Of a stretch of DNA of 64,000 bases, positions 52,234 to 62,015 are shown one piece after another. The DNA comes from Acetobacter farinalis (lineage in GTDB: Bacteria > Pseudomonadota > Alphaproteobacteria > Acetobacterales > Acetobacteraceae). Position numbers and translations under genes: made by a program. The stretch covers positions 434,001 to 498,000 of the forward strand of contig NZ_WOTF01000001.1 in NCBI RefSeq assembly GCF_011516935.1, in the 5' to 3' direction. The notes under the pieces were generated by a model. The model searched no databases and was not told where the DNA came from. It saw only the letters and a list, made by a program, of their open reading frames with translations. The first letter of the stretch is position 1, and every line of letters begins with the position of its first letter.

Positions 52234-53295
52234 ATGAGAGACCAGACATACCTCCTGAAGCAGGGGGCACGACTGGCGCTGCTCGTTGCCCCGCTGCTTC
52301 TGCTCGCCCCCCGGACCGGATGGGCGGAAGACATCACGGGCACCGGGTCCAGCTTCGCGGCGCCGCTGTATCAGGCGTGGTCGGCGGCATCATCCGCCAG
52401 CACGGGCGTGACGGTGAATTATCAGACCATCGGTTCCAGCGCCGGGCAGAACATGGCGCTGGCGGGTACGGTGGATTTCGGGGCATCTGATGCGCCTATG
52501 GGCCCTGAAAAGCTGGAAGCCGCGCATCTGATGCAGTTCCCCACGGCTATTGGTGGCATTGTGGTGATTGTGAACGTGCCCGGCGTGCCGGATGGGGCCT
52601 TGCGCCTGACCGGCCCCGTGCTGGCAGCACTGTATGATGGCAGCATCAGCGTGTGGAATGACCCGCGTGTTGTGGCACTCAATCCGGGCCTGACACTCCC
52701 CGATCTGGCCGTTGCCCCGCTGCATCGGGCAGACGGGTCCGGCACGACGTTTGTTTTCACGGATTATCTGGGCCGGGTTTCCCCCTTGTGGAGCACCAAT
52801 GTCGGGCGGGGCGCTTCTGTGGACTGGCCTGTGGGCTCCGGAACCCGCGGGAATGACGGCATTGCCTCCTACGTTGCCAATACGGAAGGCAGCATAGGCT
52901 ACGTGGAATATGCCTATGCGGAGCGCAACCATCTTCCAATGGTGCAGTTGCAGAACAAGGCGGGGGATTTTGTCGCGCCCTCGGCCGAGAGCTTCGGGAA
53001 GGCGGCAGAGTCCGCGGTGTGGGATGAAAAGACCCTGACAGCCGTCCTTTCAGACACAAAGGGGGAGGGGGCCTGGCCGATTGTCACCACCACCTATGTT
53101 CTGGTGCCTCAGCATTCTGCCGGAACGCCGCACGGGCAGGCCGTACGGGTCTTTTTCCGCTGGGGACTGACAAATGGCCGCCCGTCCAGCAGCAAGCTTG
53201 ATTATGTGGCTATTCCCGAGCGGGTCCGGAACATGGCGCTGGGCCGTCTGGACCAGTTGGAGCATGCAACACCTGTGCCAGAGACTTCCCACTAA
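52234..53295 (+). CDS. pstS: Phosphate ABC transporter substrate-binding protein PstS, orphan
   Basis: 353 residues from the ATG at 52234 (GGAG 9-12 nt upstream; the frame is open from 52201). A Sec signal peptide (ARLALLVAPLLLLAPRTGWAED) is followed by the phosphate-binding fold: GTGSSFAAPLYQAW, YQTIGSSAGQ, DFGASDAPM, HRADGSGTTFVFTDYL and GSGTRGNDGIA. PstS captures inorganic phosphate in the periplasm. No pstCAB or phoU adjoin, so it must work with components encoded elsewhere. Confidence 0.92.
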   Translation: MRDQTYLLKQGARLALLVAPLLLLAPRTGWAEDITGTGSSFAAPLYQAWSAASSASTGVTVNYQTIGSSAGQNMALAGTVDFGASDAPMGPEKLEAAHLMQFPTAIGGIVVIVNVPGVPDGALRLTGPVLAALYDGSISVWNDPRVVALNPGLTLPDLAVAPLHRADGSGTTFVFTDYLGRVSPLWSTNVGRGASVDWPVGSGTRGNDGIASYVANTEGSIGYVEYAYAERNHLPMVQLQNKAGDFVAPSAESFGKAAESAVWDEKTLTAVLSDTKGEGAWPIVTTTYVLVPQHSAGTPHGQAVRVFFRWGLTNGRPSSSKLDYVAIPERVRNMALGRLDQLEHATPVPETSH

Positions 53296-53382
53296 ACTCC
53301 GGTTCAGCGGCAAGCTTTTCCCGTGATCGTTTCCACAGGTCTCGGCTCCCGTTTAGAGGCCTCCCTTTGAGCGGGAGCTGCC

Positions 53383-55266
53383 CTAACGCAGCCAGACCTG
53401 TGAGAAAAATAGCTTGTTAACCTGCGTGTAAAAGAAGTTCTTCATGCGGGGGGATGTGATAATCACATCATCCTTCTCAATGGCAGGGGCTATGGGCGCC
53501 TGCTCCATGATGAGGTGTTCCGCCTGCCGCCAGAGGTCATCCGTTTGCTGCCGCGTGAGGGAGACGTCTGTCTTGGCGCGGTCCATCAGAGCTTGAACGC
53601 GTTTGTCACAAAAGCCGGGAATGTTGATGGAGCTGTCCGAATTCGGATGGAAGTTCTCGCAGCCCAGCAGGTCATCCAGAAAATTGGAGGGGGAGGGGTA
53701 GTCAGCGGACCAGTCCTTCAGCGCAATCTGCACATGGTTGGCGGAGTTCTGCATGTAATTGAACGCCATGGAACTGCTCAGCGGGCGTAGCGTGGCCTGA
53801 TAGCCAATGTTTTGCAGCATGTCCCGCAGCCATGTTCCCATAGCGTAATCAAGGCTCGTATTGGCGGTTACAAGCGTGACACGCTGCCCGGCGGTGCCGC
53901 TCTCACGCACCAGGGCGCGGGCCTTTTCCAGATCGGGTGCGGACCATTGCGCCGCCGGGGCGGAGGGTGAGGCTCCGCGGGTGTAGAAGCACTGGTCAGA
54001 GGCCACGGGGAAGGAGGAGGGCAGCATACCGCAAAGCGGGCGGGCAATGCCGGGGCCGCCATACAGGATGACCATGGCCTTGCGGTTCAGGGCATAATTC
54101 ACCGCCTGCCGGGCTTTAAGCTGGTTGAAGGGCGGCAGGTTCACGTTCGTCGGGATGAAATACATGGCCGGATGGCGGGCAACATGCGTCTGGGCCGTAA
54201 AGCGGCTCCCCAGTTCGCCCAGCCTGTCCATGGGCACAGCATCGGCCATCCAGTCATACTGACCATTTTCAACAGCGGTAACAGCGGCTTCATCCGGAAT
54301 GCCGAAGGTATATTCGATACGATCCGGAAAGCCTTCCGGCTGGGCTTGCGCATCCCACACATGAAAGGCGGGATTGCGGTCCAGATTCAGGTATTTGTTG
54401 GGGTCATAGGCCACTACCCGGTATGGGCCGGTACCGGGGGCGGGGGTGTTGCCTATATCATGGTCGGGTGTGCTGGCGGGCAGAATGACGGCATGGGTAA
54501 AAGCCAGCTTTTGCAGAAACTCCGTATCCGGGCGCGCAAGGTGAAACGTTATGGTCCGGTGTGCGGGGTCTTCTGTCAGCCCCTCTTTCAGCGTGCAGGT
54601 GGCCGGGCTGTTCAGGCAGGCGTCGGCACCGGCAATGGCGGAGTAAAAAGACCCCGCCGTGGGAGAGCCGACACGGAAAATCCGGCGGAAAGAGGCCACC
54701 ACATCCGCTGTTGTCACTGGCTGCCCGTTTGAAAAATGAAGGTCAGGGCGGAGGGTGAAAACGTATGTCAGCCCGCCATCCTGCGGGGTGGGGAGAGTTT
54801 CGGCCAGATCGGCCACCACATCATTCCCGCCGGGGCCGGTGACTTTGCGGAAGGTTGTCAGCCCGTCATACACCACGGCGTAGAGGTTGATGTATTTGGC
54901 GGTGTAATTGATCTGCGGGTCCAGCGTGCCGCCGGATGCCGCGGCCACCAGCCGCAGGGTGCCCCCGCGATGCCCGGACGCAGCCGCACCGTGTTTCTCC
55001 GGCGTGGGTTCTTGCGCCATGGCGGGAGGGGGGAGCAGGCAGGCTGACAGGCTCAGGCTACCCAGCAAAGCCACGGCAAGGCCATGGCGCGGCGCATCCG
55101 GCAGGGGTGCCGCCCGGAAGAGCACGGGCAGGCGCGGATGCAGGCTGGCACACAACTGGTGCACACACCGGAGAAAGCTGCTCCGGTGAAGCGCTCCTTG
55201 GTGAAGCACCCGCTGATGGCGCGCTTTCTGGTGGCGCGCGGGGCCGAAGGCGCGCATCCGTGCCAT
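53383..55266 (-). CDS. Peptide/nickel-type ABC transporter solute-binding protein (SBP family 5)
   Basis: 627 residues from the ATG at 55264-55266. A basic N-terminus of about 65 residues precedes a signal sequence LAVALLGSLSLSACLLPPPAMAQ with a lipobox-like LSAC. The true start may therefore lie further in. The SBP_5 fold is clear: GGTLRLVAAASGGTLDPQINYTAKYINLYAVVYDGLTTF, YVFTLRPDLHFSNGQPVTTADVV and RQAVNYALNRKAM. It binds oligopeptides or similar ligands. No permease or ATPase genes adjoin. Two small ORFs with membrane or lipoprotein features lie immediately upstream. Confidence 0.82.
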   Translation of the reverse strand: MARMRAFGPARHQKARHQRVLHQGALHRSSFLRCVHQLCASLHPRLPVLFRAAPLPDAPRHGLAVALLGSLSLSACLLPPPAMAQEPTPEKHGAAASGHRGGTLRLVAAASGGTLDPQINYTAKYINLYAVVYDGLTTFRKVTGPGGNDVVADLAETLPTPQDGGLTYVFTLRPDLHFSNGQPVTTADVVASFRRIFRVGSPTAGSFYSAIAGADACLNSPATCTLKEGLTEDPAHRTITFHLARPDTEFLQKLAFTHAVILPASTPDHDIGNTPAPGTGPYRVVAYDPNKYLNLDRNPAFHVWDAQAQPEGFPDRIEYTFGIPDEAAVTAVENGQYDWMADAVPMDRLGELGSRFTAQTHVARHPAMYFIPTNVNLPPFNQLKARQAVNYALNRKAMVILYGGPGIARPLCGMLPSSFPVASDQCFYTRGASPSAPAAQWSAPDLEKARALVRESGTAGQRVTLVTANTSLDYAMGTWLRDMLQNIGYQATLRPLSSSMAFNYMQNSANHVQIALKDWSADYPSPSNFLDDLLGCENFHPNSDSSINIPGFCDKRVQALMDRAKTDVSLTRQQTDDLWRQAEHLIMEQAPIAPAIEKDDVIITSPRMKNFFYTQVNKLFFSQVWLR

Positions 55267-55271
55267 GTCCC

Positions 55272-55433
55272 TCAGGGTTGCGGGGCGGGTGCGCTGCTGG
55301 TTACGGGCTGGGAGGCCTGCCCGGCGGGCGGGGTCACAAGATGCGTGAAGTTTCTGTAGAGGGAGCTGATCAGAAACATGCCCAGAGCAAGTGTCACGAT
55401 AATCAGGCCGAACCGCAGGAGTTTACCTTCCAT
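55272..55433 (-). CDS. Small single-span membrane protein (53 aa)
   Basis: ATG at 55431-55433, stop TGA at 55272-55274, only 5 nt before the solute-binding protein start. The N-terminal half is one hydrophobic helix (LLRFGLIIVTLALGMFLISS) after MEGK, with a short Pro/Ser/Ala-rich tail that would face the periplasm. I recognise no family. Tight spacing to the SBP gene suggests one transcript and shared function. Confidence 0.6.
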   Translation of the reverse strand: MEGKLLRFGLIIVTLALGMFLISSLYRNFTHLVTPPAGQASQPVTSSAPAPQP

Positions 55434-55447
55434 GGTCGTATGGTTCC

Positions 55448-55624
55448 TTACTGCTGCGTGTTTGCGGGCGGGCGATACCAGCTTGGGTTGCGTTGGCCAT
55501 GATGCTGCCGGGGGTGATAATAATGCCGGGATGTCTGGTCATCATCCGCGCAGGCATTCAGGCCCAGCAGGCCCAGCAGGAAAATGCCGGGCAGCAGCCG
55601 GGCACACATGGAAAAACGTTTCAT
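55448..55624 (-). CDS. Small lipoprotein (58 aa)
   Basis: ATG at 55622-55624, TAA at 55448-55450. A signal segment LLPGIFLLGLLGLNAC ends in a lipobox LNAC (cysteine at residue 25). The mature part is only about 33 residues and rich in His, Arg, Gln and Tyr (RHYYHPRQHHG). It could bind metal through its histidines. It lies 46 nt after fumC and 14 nt before the single-span protein gene. Unrecognised family. Confidence 0.6.
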   Translation of the reverse strand: MKRFSMCARLLPGIFLLGLLGLNACADDDQTSRHYYHPRQHHGQRNPSWYRPPANTQQ

Positions 55625-55670
55625 AAAACGACTATACCGGGGTTTCAGGCGGAACGAAAGGGATCAGTGC

Positions 55671-57119
<1,449 letters not shown>

Positions 57120-57433
57120 AGGGGTGCATCCTGAGTGGTGGTGTCTGACACGCACGGCCAGCAGGGCCGGGGCAGCGCTCTCTCCCTCATATGGGGTGTC
57201 ACGCGGCAGGTGCTCCCCGGACGGCAATCACATTACGGCGAGGCTCCGGCCAGAGGCATAACCGTCTTGCGGGACAGGAAACATCGGGCCGGAGTGGTTG
57301 TTCGTCCACCAGGTGTGTTAAAGACAACAGATCATCCGGAACATTTGCCTTTCTGCTGCCTTAACACCATGAGATAGATAGAAACAGATCGAAATCGGGT
57401 GCGGAAAAAGCTGGCTGGAGGAGCAAAAAGGGT
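57120..57433. other. Divergent intergenic fumC/antiporter
   Basis: 314 bases containing the two divergent promoters. I see no gene, clear palindrome or leader structure. Confidence 0.4.
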
Positions 57434-60103
57434 ATGGCGGTAACGGGTCTGGCTGCGGTACTGCTTGCCATTGCTCTTCTTCTGGTCATTGTCAGCACGG
57501 TTCAGCCCATTGCGCGCAGGCTGGAACTTTCGGAAACCGTCCTGCTGGCTATTGTCGGCATTATCATTGGTAGTCTGGCCGATTTCGCCCTGCGGACAAC
57601 GCATACGTCCGCCCTGAACGGCATAGCGGAAACACTGCTGGATTTCCCGATCAACAGTGAAGCCTTCCTGCTGATTTTCCTGCCCGTGCTGGTGTTTCAG
57701 GGGGCTCTGGCCATTGATGTGCGCCGCCTGGCGCATGAGGCCGCAACCGTGCTGCTGCTGGCGGTGGTGGCGGTTGTGGTGTCCACCGGGGCCATCGGGC
57801 TGGCGCTGCTGCCGTTTGCGCAGATGCCGCTTGTGGTCTGCCTGCTTCTGGGCGCGATTGTGGCTACAACGGACCCTTCTGCCGTGGCCGGAATTTTCCG
57901 GGATATCGGGGCGGCAACCCGGCTCACCCGCCTTGTGGAAGGGGAGGCCCTGCTGAATGACGCGGCGGCTATTTCCATCTTCTCCATTCTGCTGCCTTCC
58001 GTCACCCTGCATCATGCCATTCATCCGGGCGAGGCTGTGGTCTCGTTCGTCATCTCATTTGTCGGGGCGCTGATTGCCGGGGTGGTGTTCGGCCAGTTGA
58101 CCCTGATGATGATTACGGCCCTGAGCGGCTCCGCCGCCGCGGAAATCACGCTTACCGTGGCGCTGCCCTATGTGGCCTATATTGTTTCCGACGAATTCCT
58201 CGGGGTGTCAGGCGTGGTGGCCACGGCGGCGGCGGGGCTGACGCTCTCTGTGTATGGTCCCTCCACAGTCCGGCCCCAGACATGGCTGTTCCTCACCCAG
58301 CTCTGGCAGCAGCTTGTGTTCTGGGCGGGGTCTCTGGTGTTCGTGCTGGCATCCATGCTGGTGCCGCATCTGCTTGTGGGGATGACGCGGTGGGACTGCG
58401 TGCTGATCCTGATTGCCAGTGTTGCCGGGCTGCTGGCCCGTGGCGCGGTGGTGTTTGGCCTGCTCCCGCTCCTCGCCATGACCAAGCTGGCTCCCCCTGT
58501 GCCTACTCCATTCAAGATCACCATGGTCTGGGGTGGCCTGCGCGGGGCCATTACGCTGGCGCTGGCGCTGGCCGTGACGGAGAACGAACGGGTTTCCACG
58601 CCTGTTGCGCACTTTATCGGTATTATCGCGACAGGCTTCGTGCTGATCACGCTGCTGCTGAACGGCACCACGCTGCGCTCTCTTGTGCTGTTCCTGCGGC
58701 TCGACAAGCTCTCTCCCATTGATGAAGCCATGCGGCATCAGGTGCTGAGCATCGGGCTTGAGAATGTGAAGGAACGCTCGGAAAAAGTAGCTGATGATCT
58801 GGGCTTTTCCACGGATGCCACATGTACCGTCATTGAGCAGCTGAACCGCCGCGCGAATGAGGAACAAGCCGCCAATTCGTTCGATACGGCACTGGGCGAT
58901 ACACAGCGCGTGAACCTCGCGCTGCTTATCATCGCCAGTCAGGAACGGTCTGTTCTGCTGGACCTGTTCCGTATTCAGGGTCTTACCCGCCGGGTGATGG
59001 AAACATTGCTGCGCTCTTCCGAGGCCGCCATTGATGGTGCGCGGCTGGAAGGGCGGCTGGGCTACGTGCGGGCCTTGCGCCGCCGCCTGAGCCCCTCCCT
59101 GCGGTTCAAGGTCGCGCAGTGGGTTCACCAGCATCTGCGCATCGACCGGCCCCTGATGCTGTGCATGGCCGAGCGCTTTGAAATGCTGATGGTGGCGCAT
59201 TTCGTGTCCATTGCGCTCACTCGCTTCATGAGTGAGCGGCTGGAGCCCACCCTGGGCAGCCGTATTGGTGAGGTGGTGGCGGAGGTGCTTCAGCGGCAGA
59301 GAAAAATGCTGGATGAAGCGCTTGAAACCCTGCGCCTGCATTATCATGGCTATTCAGAAGCTCTGGAAAACCGGATTTTCCGGCAGATCGTGCTGCGGCT
59401 GGAAGGCGAGGAATATGATACGCTTATGGCGGAATCCCTGATCAGTGAAGAGCTGAATCGTGAGCTGCTGAAAGAGCTTGAGCGCCGCCGCCGCCGGCTG
59501 GACAAACCGCTGAGCTTTGACCTGCGCAGCGGGATTGAAAGCCGCCTGAAGCATGCGGCTGTTTTCCGGGGGCTGCCCAATGCGGAACTGCATGACCTGG
59601 CAACAACAACCTCCCTGCGGTTTGTAGCGCCGCAGGAGCTTATCTGCCGCCGGGGCAGAACCATCAGGCATGTCTATTTCATCAGCGCGGGTCTGGCGGA
59701 GGCCCATGTGGCCGAGCGGGATATTCTCTACGGCGCAGGGGACTTGATCAGCGCACTGTCCGCCCTGAATAACGAGCGGTGCCCCGCCACTGTCCGGGCT
59801 GTGCAGTTCGGGCACTTCATGGTGATCAGCGCATCACGCTTCCGGCGGCTGGTGGAAGATTATCCGCTGGTGCTGGAAAATATCGAAAAACTGCGGCGCA
59901 AGCGGGAAGAAGGGGAGAGGGCCGTCAAGCTGGTGCCCGGTGCGGCACCTGCCACAAAAGCCGGTGAGCGCCCCGGTCTGGCTGCGCAGCACCTGCTGAT
60001 GCTGGATAAGAAAACGTCTCTGCTTCCTTCTTCCCCGGAGGCTTCGGCAGGCGGGCAGAATACCCCGGAGAGCCCGGATGCCCCCTCTTCCCAGCAAGGC
60101 TGA
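57434..60103 (+). CDS. CPA1 Na+(K+)/H+ antiporter with C-terminal cNMP-binding-like domain
   Basis: 889 residues. About 12 membrane segments occupy residues 1-420 with the CPA1 motifs VCLLLGAIVATTDPSAVAGIFR and EGEALLNDAAAISIFSILL. A long, largely helical cytoplasmic region (about 430-690) follows. A CAP_ED-like domain lies at about 700-810 (FRGLPNAELHDLATTTSLRF, VYFISAGLAEAHVAERDILYGAGDLISALSAL). The usual phosphate-binding GE and RxA residues are only partly kept (RCPATVRA), so cNMP binding is uncertain. It exchanges monovalent cations for protons, probably useful in acid. GGAGGA precedes the ATG. Confidence 0.88.
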   Translation: MAVTGLAAVLLAIALLLVIVSTVQPIARRLELSETVLLAIVGIIIGSLADFALRTTHTSALNGIAETLLDFPINSEAFLLIFLPVLVFQGALAIDVRRLAHEAATVLLLAVVAVVVSTGAIGLALLPFAQMPLVVCLLLGAIVATTDPSAVAGIFRDIGAATRLTRLVEGEALLNDAAAISIFSILLPSVTLHHAIHPGEAVVSFVISFVGALIAGVVFGQLTLMMITALSGSAAAEITLTVALPYVAYIVSDEFLGVSGVVATAAAGLTLSVYGPSTVRPQTWLFLTQLWQQLVFWAGSLVFVLASMLVPHLLVGMTRWDCVLILIASVAGLLARGAVVFGLLPLLAMTKLAPPVPTPFKITMVWGGLRGAITLALALAVTENERVSTPVAHFIGIIATGFVLITLLLNGTTLRSLVLFLRLDKLSPIDEAMRHQVLSIGLENVKERSEKVADDLGFSTDATCTVIEQLNRRANEEQAANSFDTALGDTQRVNLALLIIASQERSVLLDLFRIQGLTRRVMETLLRSSEAAIDGARLEGRLGYVRALRRRLSPSLRFKVAQWVHQHLRIDRPLMLCMAERFEMLMVAHFVSIALTRFMSERLEPTLGSRIGEVVAEVLQRQRKMLDEALETLRLHYHGYSEALENRIFRQIVLRLEGEEYDTLMAESLISEELNRELLKELERRRRRLDKPLSFDLRSGIESRLKHAAVFRGLPNAELHDLATTTSLRFVAPQELICRRGRTIRHVYFISAGLAEAHVAERDILYGAGDLISALSALNNERCPATVRAVQFGHFMVISASRFRRLVEDYPLVLENIEKLRRKREEGERAVKLVPGAAPATKAGERPGLAAQHLLMLDKKTSLLPSSPEASAGGQNTPESPDAPSSQQG

Positions 60104-60229
60104 GGCGGGAAGGCGGAGCCGGGTGGGGCGCTTCGGTTCAAGACTGACGGTCGGACTTTTCAGAAGTCTTTGTGAAAGGAACGAGCGGGAATGTCTGCAC
60201 GCTCTGGCCGGATGATCCTGATCCCGAGG

Positions 60230-60271
60230 CTCTGGGCTCTGACTTAAAAACTCTGGGCGCTGACTTAAAAA
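60230..60271. repeat. Imperfect 21-bp tandem duplication
   Basis: Two adjacent copies of CTCTGGG(C)(T/G)CTGACTTAAAAA with one mismatch, in the gap after the antiporter gene and reaching into the left arm of the terminator. Confidence 0.85.
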
Positions 60272-60310
60272 AAGAGCCGGCCTGCATCACAGCAGAGCGG
60301 CTCCTTTTTT
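60267..60310 (+). terminator. Terminator between antiporter and HdeD-family gene
   Basis: GAGCCG / CGGCTC stem flanked by an A-run on the left and a T-run on the right, usable from both sides for the convergent genes. Confidence 0.7.
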
Positions 60311-60350
60311 GTGAGGACGGGGAGAGAGCCCCCCCTTCCATGGCAGGTGG

Positions 60351-60905
60351 TTACGGGTTCCGGGCCGGAGCCGTGTTCTGCCCTGCGGGCTGGCGGAGAG
60401 CCAGACCGAACTGAAGCCAGCCGAAGCCGCTGGCAATCAGTTCAATCCCCACGAACGTGCCGATCAGCCACAGGCCGGACCAGGGGAGGGTCCAATACAG
60501 GCACAGCCCAACGGCAAGGCTGATCACCCCACCCGCCAGCACAAGGCTCCAGCCGGGCAGGCTGCGATACTGGATGGCCAGAATGCAGCGCATGATACCC
60601 ACCACAACAAAGCAGGCAGCAACAAAAAGCGTGATGATGACAGAACCGGTGATGGGTTCTTCAATAATCATGGCCCCGGCGGCTATATAAAGCAGGCCGA
60701 ACAGCAGTGAGAACAGGAAGCCGCCCCAGTCCCGCACGGCAAAACCATGAGCGCACTGCATGGCTCCGGCAATGATCATCAGAACACCAATGAAAATTGT
60801 GCTGACCAATGTAACGGAAATGGCATCCACACAGGCAATAAAGCCCAGAACAATCAGCGCAACGCCGAGTGCAACAAACAATGCCCATTGTTTAGAGGAT
60901 GGCAT
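60351..60905 (-). CDS. HdeD family (DUF308) membrane protein
   Basis: 184 residues from the ATG at 60903-60905 (the frame is open 20 codons further). Six short membrane segments in three pairs (QWALFVALGVALIVLGFIACVD, VSTIFIGVLMIIAGAMQCAHG, GFLFSLLFGLLYIAAGAMIIEEP, IITLFVAACFVVVGIMRC, WSLVLAGGVISLAVGLCLYW, LWLIGTFVGIELIASGFGWLQFG). HdeD is linked to acid resistance at high cell density in E. coli; a similar role in an acetic acid producer is plausible but untested. Confidence 0.9.
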   Translation of the reverse strand: MPSSKQWALFVALGVALIVLGFIACVDAISVTLVSTIFIGVLMIIAGAMQCAHGFAVRDWGGFLFSLLFGLLYIAAGAMIIEEPITGSVIITLFVAACFVVVGIMRCILAIQYRSLPGWSLVLAGGVISLAVGLCLYWTLPWSGLWLIGTFVGIELIASGFGWLQFGLALRQPAGQNTAPARNP

Positions 60906-61089
60906 GTGAGTTTTCCTTGTTTTTCGCGGTTTTCTGTAGAAAAAAACGCATGGTCTAAAGCTCAAAATTAAGAAATACTATCTGTAAAGACGGGAATACT
61001 CTCTGTAAAGATGGGGGTGCTGTGCGTGAAAACCTGCACCAAAGCTGTCTTGCATCCCGCAGGCGGGGCAGGCGGCGGGCGGAACCGAG

Positions 61090-61118
61090 TTGACACGCCC
61101 TCCCTCTTTCCGTAATGG
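61090..61118 (+). promoter_or_regulatory. Likely rpsD promoter
   Basis: TTGACA at 61090-61095, a 17-bp spacer, then TAATGG at 61113-61118. The -35 is a consensus match with optimal spacing. A start here would give a 5' leader of about 170 nt. Confidence 0.6.
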
Positions 61119-61179
61119 CTGCTCCCATTGCCGGGAATGTGGACAGGACGGCCGATGCAGGTGGACAGATGCTCCCGCC

Positions 61180-61235
61180 TGCCGGTGATACGGACTGCGC
61201 CCGCTCTGATCCGTGGGGGACAGAGACTACCGGCA
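61180..61235 (+). promoter_or_regulatory. Candidate pseudoknot in the rpsD leader
   Basis: Outer helix TGCCGGT (61180-61186) / ACCGGCA (61229-61235) is perfect. Inside, ACGGA (61190-61194) pairs with TCCGT (61210-61214), and CTCTG (61204-61208), which lies inside that helix, pairs with CAGAG (61221-61225) outside it: an H-type pseudoknot within a closing stem. S4 controls its own operon through a nested mRNA pseudoknot in E. coli. Here the structure ends about 60 nt before the ATG and is untested. Confidence 0.4.
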
Positions 61236-61296
61236 CCACGGTGGGGTGCTGAGAAATCAGCGTGCCCCGCGCAGACAGAGAAGAGTAGAGCGCCTT

Positions 61297-61914
61297 ATGA
61301 GCAAGCGCCTCGAGAGCAAATATAAGATTAACCGCCGCCTTGGCGTTAACCTGTGGGGCCGTGCAAAGTCTCCGGTTAACCGTCGTGAATACGGCCCGGG
61401 TCAGCATGGCCAGCGCCGCAAGGGCAAGCCGTCTGACTATTCTGTGCAGCTGATGGCAAAGCAGAAGCTGAAGGGTTACTACGGTAACATCAGCGAAAAG
61501 CAGTTCCGTCGCTACTATCAGGAAGCCGTGCGTCGTAAGGGCGATACGTCTGAAAACCTGATCAACCTGCTCGAGCGTCGTCTGGATGCGGTGATCTACC
61601 GCATGAAATTCGCGATCACACCGTTCGCGGCACGTCAGTTCATCAGCCACGGCCATATTCTGGTCAACGGCCGTAAAGTGAACATCCCCTCATTCCTCGT
61701 GCGTGATGGTGATGTGATCGAAGTGCGTGAAAAATCCAAGCAGCTGGCCATCGTGCTGGATGCCACCCAGACGGGTGAACGCGACGTTCCGGAATACATG
61801 GACGTTGATCACCGCCAGATGAAGGGCACGTTCGTGCGTGGTCCGAAGTTTGCTGATGTGCCGTATCCGGTGCAGATGGAACCGAACCTGGTGGTCGAAT
61901 ACTACTCTCGTTAA
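61297..61914 (+). CDS. rpsD: 30S ribosomal protein S4
   Basis: 205 residues from the ATG at 61297. It has the S4 N-terminal domain ([46 protein letters not shown]) and the S4 RNA-binding fold ([49 protein letters not shown]). It nucleates 30S assembly on the 16S rRNA 5' domain. It stands alone here, away from the alpha operon, as in other alphaproteobacteria. Confidence 0.98.
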   Translation: MSKRLESKYKINRRLGVNLWGRAKSPVNRREYGPGQHGQRRKGKPSDYSVQLMAKQKLKGYYGNISEKQFRRYYQEAVRRKGDTSENLINLLERRLDAVIYRMKFAITPFAARQFISHGHILVNGRKVNIPSFLVRDGDVIEVREKSKQLAIVLDATQTGERDVPEYMDVDHRQMKGTFVRGPKFADVPYPVQMEPNLVVEYYSR

Positions 61915-61940
61915 TCGGCGCTTCGGCCCGATTTGTGCAG

Positions 61941-61975
61941 CGCCGGGTGGAGGGTTCTCTCTCCATCCGGCGTTT
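61941..61975 (+). terminator. Terminator after rpsD
   Basis: CGCCGGGTGGAG / CTCCATCCGGCG, a 12-bp stem with one G-U pair and an 8-nt loop, followed by TTT. It lies 27 nt past the rpsD stop. Confidence 0.7.
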
Positions 61976-62015
61976 GCCGTTTTAACCTGTCTCTTTCCCA
62001 GCCGGATTGCCTGTT

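Larger units (their letters stand above)
60906..61296. other. Intergenic with rpsD promoter and structured leader
   Basis: About 390 bases. The left part has no gene. A sigma70-type promoter (61090-61118) and a foldable segment (61180-61235) precede rpsD and are listed separately. Confidence 0.5.

Noticed and set aside
60172-60414. 80-codon plus-strand ORF after the antiporter gene
   Set aside because: It runs through the tandem duplication and the terminator hairpin and into the antisense of the HdeD gene; no RBS or motif supports it.
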